Positions 51,624 through 62,401 of a DNA stretch of 64,000 bases are shown one piece after another. Origin of the DNA: Fragum whitleyi (Eukaryota > Mollusca > Bivalvia > Cardiida > Cardiidae); assembly GCA_948146395.1 (NCBI GenBank), contig OX411544.1, positions 59,263,642-59,327,641 of the forward strand, written 5' to 3'. The position numbers and the translations under genes were made by a program. Position 1 is the first letter of the stretch. Every line of letters begins with the position of its first letter. The notes below the pieces were generated by a model that saw nothing but the letters and a program-made list of their open reading frames with translations, was not told the DNA's origin and made no database searches.

Positions 51624-54600
51624 GAAAAAGGTTCTCTTTTTTTTCAAATTTCTTGTAAATGCAATTCTACCTACATTTTTGCAGGGATTTGCACAAAACT
51701 TTCAATAAACTTTTTTTCAAAAAGTGATCTTTTACTATTATTTTTTTATTTAAGATCTACCGTTCCACAGAAAAGGAGGCATTCATGTCACATTACTTGA
51801 AATGCACAACTTTAGCAAAATTTTTCTTCATTATGTGACCTTGGCAACGGACTATTTTTCATAATCCTAATTTTCATACATTTTTCGTGATACCCAGCTG
51901 CCTCACTGTCAATGCTCCAAAACAGGCAACATTATTGAGAATATCAAACATGAGCTTCTATATCTTCTCTTACTAGAGCTCAAGTTGCGCTCAGAATGGC
52001 GAAGCATTTCATCACAATATCGCAAAATTATTCCGAAGGGAAAAGATAAACATTTGATTAAAAAACTCAGTATTTTAATATTTCTGCAAAAAATGCCCTT
52101 TTCAAGGAAAATGAAATCATTTTTCTTGAAAAGGCATTTTTGCCGAAATATTGAAATACTGATTACTCTTCATCAGTCTGTGAGTAGTATTCTGCATTGC
52201 ACACGAGAAAGGTTCGAGATAGAGAAGAGAAAAATCCACGTATAAACATATGAAGTCTTTAATTTTTCGAAAATATAATGCAACATAGAAAAACAAAAAT
52301 CAACATTTTACAAAACAGAATCGTCCTACCTAAGTACACAATCCAAAAACATTTATGCATGTGACGTAATACAAAATATCTACTGGCACATTTATTCCAA
52401 TTTCAAGTCAATGATTTTATTATTTTTTTTATTATTTGTTTATATATTTATTCATTTTTCATTCATTTTCATTTATTTTCAATATACAAACTATCAATCA
52501 CATTGTCAAACAAGTCATGCGTTAAAACGTCTGCAAGACGTTTTTGATATGGTGCCCAGCTCTGCTTGTGTCCAAACAGGTAAATCTTGGTGCAAATTCT
52601 AAACGTTAACAAACGTTTTCGCATGTCGAAAGATGATTTGATATTTACAATATTGATAATGTAAAGTAAGTTATAAAGATTGGTTGGAATATTTAACCCT
52701 TTCCCTTTTCATGATTTTTGAAATGGCTTAACATCAAAGGGTCTGCAAACGGTATTGAAAATTGGGTTCAGGCTGAAAAGAACACGTCTGAAAGTGTAGA
52801 AATTATTGTCGAAAAGGAGGAATTGTTTGAAACAAACAATTTCCTCTAAGAAATTGTTTGTTTCAAACAATTTATTCTGTGTCCACAATTTTTCGAACAT
52901 TCTAAATCATAGGGGCATAATGTACGTCGACTGTACATGAAAGAGATATTAAACATACTTTTCCGACAGATTTGAAATTATATTTCGTTGGTAGGCAACC
53001 AAAATGTCGTATGCACAGCTAAATATTTGAGCTGTAATTACGACGTTTTTTCGCCCGACGACGATTAGCCGTTCAATCGAAAAATATCACCAAGTTTAAA
53101 ATGTGTCATCAAATGTTCTCGTTATAAAATATAATGTAGTTTACCCTTCATGAGCGCCCAACAAACAAATAAGTGACTCGATCTGTTTTGTTATTATCAT
53201 TGAATCGATAGCTTTATAGGTGTGCAAGTTTATGTGAGTGATCAAGGGTCAATTTTGCCTATAAGGTTATATACAGTCAAAATTTAACTTTGATCACTCA
53301 CTTCAACTTGTACAACTGTAGAGAATGCATTAATATTAATACTTGACAAGAAGAGAACATTATTGATTAGAAGGTTGTTGAGACTGACGGTCATAGTTTA
53401 ATAGAGTACCACGGCTGGAAAAGACAAAGGGAATGAAAGAATAAGAAAAAAAGTAAGAATGAGAAGGAGAGGAAGAAGAAGAAAAGATTTAAGGAGGGGA
53501 GGAAAAACAGAACGAGAAAAAGAAGAAGAAGAAGCACAACAAAAAAAGATGAAAATTAATAGTGGAATAACAATTAAAGACGGATCGTCTTAGTCCTAAG
53601 TGCGCGACCAAAACTACATAACTTAACATAATTATAAGCTGTAATTCTGCGGTTTTGGTCTTATTGTTATGCTGTTTCTATCTTATTTTGATGTAAAATT
53701 TGGAATTCAAAGAAAATCTTAGGAAGGAACTTTTACATGTAACAAAAGAACGAACATACAACAAATATGAAATATGAAAGTTGCCAAAAATATTTTTTCC
53801 AAATAATCATACATGCAATATAATACCATTGATGTAAAAAGTAAACATAAGAATTAACAGACAAATATCAAATTCAACAAACTTATCTAAAGTTAGGGGG
53901 AAAATTGTTATTCTAGAAGGTTTCCTTCTATATAAGAATGCTTAACCTTATTTTTCAATTTATCTCAAAAGAAAGCAAGCCATACATTCCTAGATGCGTA
54001 TTGATTAGATTCAAACATTACATCGAAACATTGTGATGAAAAGGGAAATAGATTGTCGAGACCCTTTTCTTCAATTACTACACTTGGTGCGATAATCATT
54101 CTTTTTCTTCCAAATTTGTCTGCAACTTCTTTTGGGTTCTAGATAAACTTCGGAATTCAATTTTATTCCTTAAACGAATACGTTAAGGGAAGTCATTTTC
54201 TAATAAAGCATAAAATTTAACCTCTGGTATCTGATCACGAGATTCACAGATATAAAAAGACAAAGTAGCTGTACACAAATAAGCTTAAAAAACTCTATTT
54301 TTTCATATCAACCTCTTTTACACAGAAGAAAATAATACGAATACCATTTATCTCAAAGCATACGCCCTAAATCCAGTCAAACATCACACACGTATAAAAA
54401 TACACATACATGTATTTACATTTTCTATGTATATAAGGGGTGATCAACAAATTCATCGACAAATTTTAGGAAAAGAATGCACTAAAAGAATTTGACTGGG
54501 GCTAGCTCTTACTGTTTTCCTAAAAAAACAGATGCGTGTAACAGAATGAACAGCGATTCGCTACCCTCCGAAATTATCCACGAATTCATTGATCGCCCCT

Positions 54601-55348
54601 CTGTTTTCAATAATTTTCTATCAATAAATCAAAGACGATGCTTACATGTGAAATATACAAAACGAAATTTCTGTAGTCAATCGTTTAATTGCCGTTCATA
54701 AGATTAAAGTCCATTTTTTGTGTCCGATGTGTAATCAAAAGATTCAAGAATTTATGGATAACCCCTCGTATTTTGCGGGAGAAATTTACCAGTGTAAATA
54801 TTTTACTTACTCGGAAATATATTTAGATCTTTTCAGGTAAAGTATATCATTTTCATGGTCCAAAGTTAATGTTAAAGAAATTCTGATCTGATGTTCATGG
54901 ATATGAAATGAAATAAGTCAGTATGTGGCATTTCCAACAATTTCACGTGGGCACAAAGCGAAACATCTTGCCAGCCTGTACATATACACAGTCTGACCAG
55001 AGTATTTGCAGTGCGCTCTGGAGATAGATAAGGTCTGACTACCGTTTCAGGCGGTCAGCAAATATTCTTACAGCCTTGTTACCTTGCATTATATATGTCA
55101 ATCTTGTACACATGAAATTGATGAAAATGCTATGCCAGCGGGCGACTAAATGCATCACTACTGCAACTTTAACATTAACCTGACCGATTTAAATCTTGTT
55201 TCAAACGAAATCGCAAACCTTTGGCATTTGGAACAGTTCCGATGAAATTCATTACATATATATCAAGTAGCAAGCAGTGTAAGCCAAGAACAGACTGCAA
55301 CTCTGTGCAGGGCTGATCATAGCCTTACTGTCTGCCATAGCTTGTACA
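51624..55348. other. Intergenic stretch with several palindromes, no gene
   Basis: Fold-back sequences lie at 52068-52165 (CAGTATTTTAATATTTCTGC / CGAAATATTGAAATACTG with inner ATGCCCTTTTCAAGGAAAA), 52800-52905 (AAATTGTTTGTTTCAAACAA) and 53218-53335 (GTGCAAGTTTATGTGAGTGA / TCACTCACTTCAACTTGTAC). A purine-rich (GAA)n tract occupies 53415-53545. No coding evidence. Confidence 0.6.
54951..55020. repeat. Fold-back MITE family C, copy 5
   Basis: GCACAAAGCGAAACATCTTG CCAGCCTG / CAGTCTGACCAGAGTATTTG; it shares the left flank ATTTCCAACAATTTCA with copy 4. Confidence 0.7.
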
Positions 55349-56412
55349 CAGTAGAATTATGTTGCAATTAGCATAAGACCAACTAAAATAAGTGAAGCGT
55401 TGTTGGTCGTTCACCGGTGACTTACAGTAGAAATATGTTGCAATTAGCATAAGACCAATTAAAATAAGTGAAGCGGTGTTGATCATTCACCGGTGACTTA
55501 AGGTAGAATTATGTTGCAATTAGCATAAGACCAATTAAAATAAGTGAAGCGGTGTTGATCGTTCACCGGTGACTTAAGGTAGAATTATGTTGCAATTAGC
55601 ATAAGACCAACTAAAATAAGTGAAGCGTTGTTGGTCGTTCACCGGTAACTTACAGTAGAAATAAGTTGCAATTAGCATAAGACCAATTAAAATAAGTGAA
55701 GCGGTGTTGATCGTTCACCGGTGACTTACAGTAGAAATATGTTGCAATTAGCATAAGACCAATTAAAATAAGTGAAGCGGTGTTGATCGTTCACCGGTGA
55801 CTTACAGTAGAATTATGTTGCAATTAGCATAAGACCAATTAAAATAAGTGAAGCGGTGTTGATCGTTCACCGGTGACTTACAGTAGAAATATGTTGCAAT
55901 TAGCATAAGACCAACTAAAATAAGTGAAGCGGTGTTGATCGTTCACCGGTGACTTACAGTAGAAATATGTTGCAATTAGCATAAGACCAACTAAAATAAG
56001 TGAAGCGGTGTTGATCGTTCACCGGTGACTTAAGGTAGAATTATGTTGCAATTAGCATAAGACCAATTAAAATAAGTGAAGCGGTGTTGATCGTTCACCG
56101 GTGACTTACAGTAGAATTATGTTGCAATTAGCATAAGACCAACTAAAATAAGTGAAGCGGTGTTGATCGTTCACCGGTGACTTACAGTAGAATTATGTTG
56201 CAATTAGCATAAGACCAACTAAAATAAGTGAAGCGGTGTTGATCGTTCACCGGTGACTTACAGTAGAATTATGTTGCAATTAGCATAAGACCAACTAAAA
56301 TAAGTGAAGCGGTGTTGATCGTTCACCGGTGACTTACAGTAGAAATATGTTGCAATTAGCATAAGACCAACTAAAATAAGTGAAGCACTATTGGTCGTTC
56401 ACCGGTGACTTT
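55349..56412. repeat. 76-bp tandem satellite, 14 copies
   Basis: Monomer 76 bp: CAGTAGAAATATGTTGCAAT, TAGCATAAGACCAAYTAAAA, TAAGTGAAGCGGTGTTGATC, GTTCACCGGTGACTTA. Copies differ at only a few sites (ACAGTAG or AAGGTAG; AAATATG or AATTATG; GGTGTTGATC or GTTGTTGGTC). First and last copies share the GTTGTTGGTC-like variant. Contains the palindrome TCACCGGTGA. Confidence 0.97.
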
Positions 56413-57238
56413 CCGGCTAAACTGCCTATCAAACTGAGCATTATCAAAAATAACTTAGCACTTTTATATGTTTTTGTACTGTGTAGCAAAGTCAAATGTT
56501 TTATAAACAAATTTTGTCATATTGGTAATGAAATAAGGTATTATTTGATGACATAAACGACATAATTTGGATTATGAAACGATTGCCTGAGCCATTTAGG
56601 TAGTAGCATCAAATTCCATACAACGAAAAAATAGCCATTGGCTATAATAATAATTGACTATAATATTTGAACACAAATAAATTCGGAAAGCATGTGATCA
56701 AAAATGCGAAAAGGAAACATCCGGGAACTCAGAAAATATAAAGAATCTTGCAGAGATCACCCATGGGTATCATTTCGAAATGGGATTAGAAAGAAGACTA
56801 GATTGATAGATCTGATTTAACCATAGACAGGGTTTTAGTTAAACATCAACAAAATGGGGTCCCAATGGCTCAATAGTTAGGTTCATATGGATCCTTGCTT
56901 AAGTTTTTGGAGTCCCTGCTTTAAATGTGGATTATTTTCTTTGAGCTATACTCGTGTTTTTGTGAAAATGTTAAATTTTCTCTGGGTTAAACTTCACAGG
57001 GAACTGTATAGATATGTACCTTATAGTATCGACTTCAGAGATGAATTGAAGACTGTTTTAAAACAGTCTTCATTTCATCGCTGAAGTTAACCCTAGATCA
57101 TAAGGACTCAAATCAAAAAGCTTTGAGAGTCCTAGTCACTTATTTAAGAGTCTCAGACTCGCAAAACCTGCGTCTCCTAAAACTCTGCCATAGATCTTCA
57201 GCACTTAATTCAATATAGCACAACTTCTTTTGACTACA
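56413..57238. other. Intergenic, no gene
   Basis: Only short frames. A palindrome at 57030-57086 (GACTTCAGAGATGAATTGAA GACTGTTTT / AAAACAGTC) accounts for the longest of them. Confidence 0.5.
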
Positions 57239-57415
57239 GGGCCCGAGATTATAAATCTTTTCTTATTCTCAACTCAAAATTTTCTCCAATTGAGATTAAA
57301 GCTTTAATTCTGTTTTAAAACTGATATTAATGTATGACACAGATTATATTATTAATAAGTTGTTATAAATAACTTTTGAGTTGAGAATGAGAAAATTTTT
57401 TATTACCTCGGGCCC
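57239..57415. repeat. Fold-back MITE family D, copy 2
   Basis: Ends GGGCCCGAGATTATAAATCT and TTATTACCTCGGGCCC; arms CTTATTCTCAACTCAAAATT / AACTTTTGAGTTGAGAATGA. Confidence 0.8.
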
Positions 57416-57815
57416 AAATGCATAACCTTGGCACCTAAATGCTTAAATAAACTGTAATATATGTAGGTTATGATAGCATAAATCAGTTTTGCGCGAGATA
57501 TCCACCAATTTTTTAAGTTAACAAAACTTCAGCCTCATATCTCATTTCAAAAAGTGATAAATTCTTTTTGTAATAAAAGCTAGTATCTTAACATAACGAA
57601 GCACATCTTTTCACCGGAGTATTAAATTACATGAATACATATTTTGGTATTTTTTAAAAAACAAAGAAAGTTAATGTCTAGAATACTCATTTAGAACACT
57701 TCTTGAAATTTTCAATCAACTTGAACACTTAAAACTTTCAAACTTACATCACACAGATTTTAGCAATAATCGTATATTTTCAAACCAAAAGTAACGATAC
57801 ATGGAGGGGAAATCA

Positions 57816-57950
57816 GCCCTGCATTCGGGGTGGCAAAACGGTGTAAACTGCTTGTTCATTCAACCCCGCTTTGCAAGTAAGCGCACGTGGAAAACGGGGT
57901 ATGAATTGCAAACACTTTGCACCTTTTTGTCATCCTGAACGCAAGACAGG
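57816..57950. repeat. Fold-back MITE family A, copy 3
   Basis: GCCCTGCATTCGGGGTGGCA and TTGTCATCCTGAACGCAAGA are diverged inverted ends. The inner hairpin is AACCCCGCTTTGCA / CGTGGAAAACGGGGT. Confidence 0.75.
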
Positions 57951-58178
57951 GTTTACATGTATGTGTATTGTGGTAAACCTTAACCCTGAAAGATTTAGAT
58001 TTTGTTTGAAATAAATTCCCTAATATTTTGTCAATTCATCCAGTATGGCTTGAGATTTTAATACAATATAATCAAGTAGAAAACAGACAGTGTAGACTAA
58101 GACCAGGCTGCACGTTTGTGCAGACTTACTTTAGTCCATAATGCCTGCAAAAGCTATGTGTACAGTAAGAGTATGCAA

Positions 58179-58343
58179 TTAAGGTAATGGACCCATAATA
58201 GTTCCGCAATATTTCGGACCACATAATCTTTCACAATGTTAACCGAGGTTTCCTAATGAAAATCATTAGGAAACCTCGGTTTACATTGTTAAAGTTCATT
58301 ACTGCTGAAACATTGCAGATCTATTACGGGTCCACTACCTTAA
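58179..58343. repeat. TTAA-bounded fold-back MITE family B, copy 2
   Basis: TTAAGGTAATGGACCCATAA and TTACGGGTCCACTACCTTAA ends; perfect centre CCGAGGTTTCCTAATGAAAA TCATTAGGAAACCTCGG. Confidence 0.85.
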
Positions 58344-58936
58344 CAGCACTAAACTTATTCAAACAAGTGGCTAAAATCTTTGATTTTGATGACATAAACG
58401 ACCTTTCAACTATTCATCGTTCGTAATCGACAAAACCTCCATAACAACGTAACTTCAGGAAATGTACAGGAAAGTATAAGTGTAAACCCTGGCTTCTGTG
58501 CCTCATTGTAATCGTGTCTAACTTATTTTAAAAAGCAAACTCTATTTCATGACAAAAAAAAGACATGAAAATTCGCTACTTATTCCAATTCAAATACATG
58601 TTTAACTCTAATACATAAACGCACAACTTTTATTTCAATGACTTAGTGCAACGTTGAAAGATAAAGTGACTTATCTGAGCTTTCAAAAATCACACTTAAG
58701 TTGTAATCAAGCAATTTTATATATTGACTTAGCATATTTTAAGTATGAACACATTATCATATTGAACACATTGGTAAAAAGTACATTTGATTTTATGGTC
58801 TATGTACAATAATGTTTGAATGTGCAATTGAGACCAGTTTCAAGAAAACCAACCAATTATAATTGATCCGTTCTGCAGGAAAAACCTGCTTAGATGATAA
58901 TAAATTTGACAATAGACTTTAAATCCAAATAAATAT

Positions 58937-59125
58937 ATAAAAGGGACCATGGTGGTCCTCAATCGCTCTCCATCGTATCTTTGTCTTAATTAATAATTAT
59001 CAAATTTTCCAGCAAGCCATGATTGTACTTATAAGATTTGTGGCCTCGAGAGTGTTAATTAGAAAATTGTCACTAATGCCATTCAATGATCACAAAAGCT
59101 CACTTTGAGCACGATTGTGAGAAAA
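58937..59125 (-). mobile_element. Truncated pearl/Helentron-like element
   Basis: The minus-strand 3' end has the hairpin GGACCACCATGGTCC then CTTTTAT. The other end has CTCACTTTGAGCACGATTGTG, related to the start of the 62-63.7 kb element. A single core piece (TTGTGGCCTCGAGAGTGTTA) remains. Confidence 0.5.
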
Positions 59126-59138
59126 AACGTAGGTTTTC

Positions 59139-59300
59139 AGTTAGTGGACCCGTAGTAGTTCCACAACATTTAGTAATTCATAATCTTTCACAATGTTGAC
59201 CGAGGTTTCCTACTGAAAATCATTAGGAAACCTGGGTCAACGTTGTTAAAGTTTATTACTTCCGAAATGGTGCATAGCTATTACGAGTCCACTACCTTAA
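59139..59300. repeat. TTAA-ended fold-back MITE family B, copy 3
   Basis: AGTTAGTGGACCCGTAGTAG and TTACGAGTCCACTACCTTAA ends; centre GAGGTTTCCTACTGAAAATC ATTAGGAAACC. Confidence 0.8.
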
Positions 59301-59521
59301 ACTAGGTATGACATGAAATGATAATTAACCAATAACAAGATGACAATAAGTAATCGAAAAATGGAATGATACAAAAATTGAAGACGCCCTAATGATTAAA
59401 GGTGAACTAGAAAAGTATCAAATCAATCAACTTAAGTATTACAAAGATTTCTTAGAACATCAAGTGAAACAATTGGGAATGAGTTCCAAACTCTTAGTAA
59501 ATGTATAAAGACGAATAGATC

Positions 59522-59612
59522 ACTTTAAGATTGATTGATTGAATGGAGTTTAACGCCGCTTTCAACATTATTTCAGTTATATCGCGGCGGCTGGAGCACC
59601 TAAAAACTTTAA
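59522..59612 (-). repeat. SINE (family S) 3' fragment
   Basis: TTGATTGATTGAATGGAGTT, TAACGCCGCTTTCAACATTA, TTTCAGTTATATCGCGGCGG: the inverse of the 3' end at 61536-61796, 5'-truncated. Confidence 0.75.
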
Positions 59613-59679
59613 GACCATTTCAAATGGTGCACTGATAAGCGGCGTAAAGCAACCAGTCTAAAATCTTTCCTTCTAGATG

Positions 59680-59761
59680 AAACCCTATGTTATGGTTACT
59701 CATTTGATTCGTCTCAACGAGACGTTGAGGCGATTCCAATGGGTAACCACAACATAGGGTT
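59680..59761. repeat. Fold-back MITE family E, copy 1
   Basis: AACCCTATGTTATGGTTACT / GGGTAACCACAACATAGGGTT arms with ATTCGTCTCAACGAGACG at the centre. Confidence 0.8.
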
Positions 59762-60447
59762 AATGTAAGTTAAATGAATTATTGAAATATCTAAATTCTG
59801 TGATAAGCCCCCTGTCTGTAGTTGACCAGAGATTAGAATACTGTTTTTGCACCCAACTGAGAATATGCTCAAACTGTTTGTAAGAAACAGGAAGCTTAAA
59901 ATTAACTGATAATGTTTCAAAAATATCGTTTTTCTTTATTTCAAGTAATGTTAAGTCTAAAATAAATTGGTAACTAGAATTTGAAATTTGAGAAAAGTAT
60001 GAGTTGAGTTAGAAAAAAAGATTCATAATCCTTGGTCTAGATTGTAGATTCAGAATACCTTTAAAATTACGAACAGTATCGACCCTTGTCAACCCCCAAT
60101 CAAACTCGGAAGACACCTATCTGACATCAATTGTCTTCACAGATGGTGGAGGTTTTATATTGTTGGGAAGGGGTGTTGGGGGCCACAATTAAAACCGTTA
60201 AACCGTTGAAAAATTGATGCATGCGTACATACTCATTTACAACACTTTAAATGTAATCGAAATTTAGAATTAGCCTGTAAGTTCAAAGTCTTACAGACTG
60301 CTCGGAGCCACCAACAATCGACATATTGAAAATCAAAAGATGCAAATGAACTAAATGAACAAATATCAAATATATGAACAATTTAGACTAAATACAATAT
60401 AGATCTTTAGCACCGGTAAGGTTTTTTATACCTAAAATGGCGATTCC

Positions 60448-61044
60448 TCAATAAAAAGATGGCATTTCACTGGTAAAGTCTAGCTGAGGTCCGGGGACTT
60501 GGGCCTCCGACTCTTCAGCGACATATTGATTTATCTCGTCAATGTTGGGTAGGTTATCCACCTCGTTATCCAGGTAACATTCACCAAATGTCATAGATTC
60601 TGGTAGATGTTGGTGTTGGTGTTGATTTTCGACACACAGCTGCGGGGGCCACTGTGGCGTCATGTAGGGATCAAACTGGAACGTGATTGACCCCTGGGTC
60701 AGGTGCTCGATGTTTTCGTAACTGAAGCTTGTCTGAGTGAACATAGGTGGTGGTGTTTGCGCGGATAACGGCGTTGTTGCCTGTGGGAACACTTGATTAT
60801 TTACCTGTGTGAAACTCGGAGAAGGGGCCTGAAAATTGAACTCTTGCTGTGGGCTGCAGGGCGTTATTTGTGAATACTGTATTGGGCTAGTCGAGGTAGA
60901 AGGAATGTCGGAGAAGTCCTGTGATACCTTGATGTAGTCTACTCCGACAGCTGCGAGGTTTTCGCGCATTTTGCCGATTTCGGTTTCTAGCGACAGCACC
61001 TGTCCCTTCAGCTGGACGTTGCGTTTGTTGAGGTCCTGTAACTC
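60448..61044 (-). CDS. Fos-like gene, zipper and C-terminal exon
   Basis: Acceptor TTTTATTGCAG|GAGTT (AG at 61045-61046, minus strand); 198 codons to TGA at 60448-60450. The open frame continues 27 codons past the acceptor into the intron and should be trimmed there. Confidence 0.85.
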   Translation of the reverse strand, partial: ELQDLNKRNVQLKGQVLSLETEIGKMRENLAAVGVDYIKVSQDFSDIPSTSTSPIQYSQITPCSPQQEFNFQAPSPSFTQVNNQVFPQATTPLSAQTPPPMFTQTSFSYENIEHLTQGSITFQFDPYMTPQWPPQLCVENQHQHQHLPESMTFGECYLDNEVDNLPNIDEINQYVAEESEAQVPGPQLDFTSEMPSFY

Positions 61045-61901
61045 CTGCAATAAAAACACATACCCATAAAGTTCTGAGGGACTAATAAGACTTTTGAAAG
61101 TCGGTCTTAAGGTAGCAATGGACACATGGCGTCATTTTTTTCCGCCCTTATTCTACGTTATTTCTATAGGCAAAATCTTATAAAAACCGGTCGTTTTAAA
61201 CAACGCGCAAAAAGAGACGTAAAATAAACGAAAACCCACTTCCGGTTTACAGAGTCGGGAGGCCGCTGTCCATTGCCACCTTAAATATTTCAACCTCAGT
61301 AAAACCCTATGTTGTTGGTACTCATTTGAATCGTCTAGACGAGACGATTCAAATATATACCAACAGCATAGAGTTTGTGCAAATATGATTGAATTCTAAA
61401 ATTCAAAATAGTCCTTCTATCTTTACCTCTATGGGTAATATTAAAATATTTTCTTCACATTAACATAGCTCAAACTCAAAGAGGTCGTCGGATGCAGCAT
61501 TATGGAAGATATTCAACATTTTCTAGAGTTCAATCGGCCGCCGTCATAGCGCAGTTGGTAGCGCGTCGGAATTACAATCTAGAGGTCCCGGGGGATCGAT
61601 CCCCGACGGCGGCACTCATTCTTTCCGGCTATTTGTCTCTCACCGATGGGTTGATAATCGTAGACCTATGTGAGATAGTAGCTAGAGGCTAGGAAAAATG
61701 TAAGAAATACCAGGAATCCATTGTTAGGTGCTCCAGCCGCCGCGATATAACTGAAATAATGTTGAAAGCGGCGTTAAACTCCATTCGATCAATCAATCTA
61801 GAGTTCAATCAATGACACTGAAAGCATTTTGGGTATGCAGAAATCGCGTATAAAAAGCATTATCGTTTTCTTATTTATTTATTATTTATTTATTTATCTA
61901 T

Positions 61902-61932
<31 letters not shown>

Positions 61933-62197
61933 TTCCATTTGACCATCAGACATGATATTTCTTGGTGAATCAAAACGAAGCGTTGTATATTTTTTAGAAC
62001 TTTCGTTGAAGAAATGAAATCCCAAGAACGAATCCGTAGACCGTAAATTAACGAGGTTAAGTAAACGTTGTCTACAGAAGACGCATTACCTGAGAATTGT
62101 TAGCGCCCACCATTTTCTTTTTCTTCCTACATTTTTCAGCGGCGATTCTGTTTCTCTCTCTTTTTACCCTCCTCTTTTCTTCCTCTTCTGCCGTTAA
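60448..62197 (-). CDS. Fos-like bZIP transcription factor, 3' part of gene
   Basis: Two exons (62090-62197 and 60448-61044) give 234 C-terminal residues. Exon A encodes LTAEEEEKRRVKRERNRIAA then EKCRKKKK: the N-x7-R basic motif with the AP-1 cysteine, preceded by the EEEEKRR block that starts the same exon in vertebrate Fos. It is 108 bp, phase 0, as I recall for FOS exon 3. Exon B carries the zipper (ELQDLNKRNVQLKGQVLSLE; d positions Asn, Leu, Leu, Leu, Met) and a long Ser/Thr/Pro/Gln-rich tail with FTQVNNQVF, PPPMFTQTSF, a His/Gln run and an acidic end EMPSFY, likely a transactivation domain. Fos proteins bind TGA(C/G)TCA as heterodimers with Jun. The N-terminal exons are not visible up to 64000. 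Confidence 0.85.
61107..61284. mobile_element. TTAA-bounded MITE in Fos-like intron
   Basis: TTAAGGTAGCAATGGACA at the left and TGTCCATTGCCACCTTAA at the right, matching at 17 of 18 positions when inverted. TTAA at both edges is the target site typical of piggyBac-type transposition. Confidence 0.8.
61301..61376. repeat. Fold-back MITE family E, copy 2
   Basis: AAACCCTATGTTGTTGGTAC ... ATACCAACAGCATAGAGTTT with perfect centre TTTGAATCGTCTAGACGAGACGATTCAAA. In the Fos-like intron. Confidence 0.85.
61522..61810 (+). mobile_element. Complete tRNA-derived SINE (family S) with 14-bp target duplication
   Basis: TCTAGAGTTCAATC stands at 61522-61535 and at 61797-61810. The element (61536-61796) begins GGCCGCCGTCATAGCGCAGT, has a tRNA-like T arm (GGGGGATCGATCCCCGACGG) pairing with the start, the S body (CCGGCTATTTGTCTCTCACC, CCGCCGCGATATAACTG) and the tail (AATC)n. 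Best-preserved copy of five in the window; it lies in the Fos-like intron. Confidence 0.9.
61871..61934. repeat. (TTTA)n microsatellite
   Basis: About 15 units of TTTA/TTAT with two interruptions, in the Fos-like intron. Confidence 0.9.
62090..62197 (-). CDS. Fos-like gene, basic-region exon
   Basis: Acceptor ATTATTTTCAG|TTAACG, donor TCTCAG|GTAATG. Exactly 36 codons. The split after ANNSQ falls at the same alignment column as in the small bZIP gene at 46878. Confidence 0.87.
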
Positions 62198-62401
62198 CTG
62201 AAAATAATTTAATTTAAGTTGCGTACATAAAGATTCGCGCATTCTGATTGGATGAAAAGTTGGTTTTATTCCTCAATGAAAATAATTTTGAGTAAGCAGC
62301 TATTTTGTAAGCTTCCGCACAAAATAGTCCCATTATAAATTTTTTTCTTAATTGAAAACCCTGAAAGATTTCGCTTCGATTTATTAAATTATAAGAAAAT
62401 T

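Noticed and set aside
55349..56412. Regularly spaced direct repeats resembling a CRISPR array
   Set aside because: Contiguous 76-bp monomers with no unique spacers, in a eukaryotic genome; a satellite.
61536..61615. Functional tRNA gene
   Set aside because: Acceptor and T arms pair, but the anticodon arm does not, and the sequence continues into the family S SINE with a 14-bp duplication.
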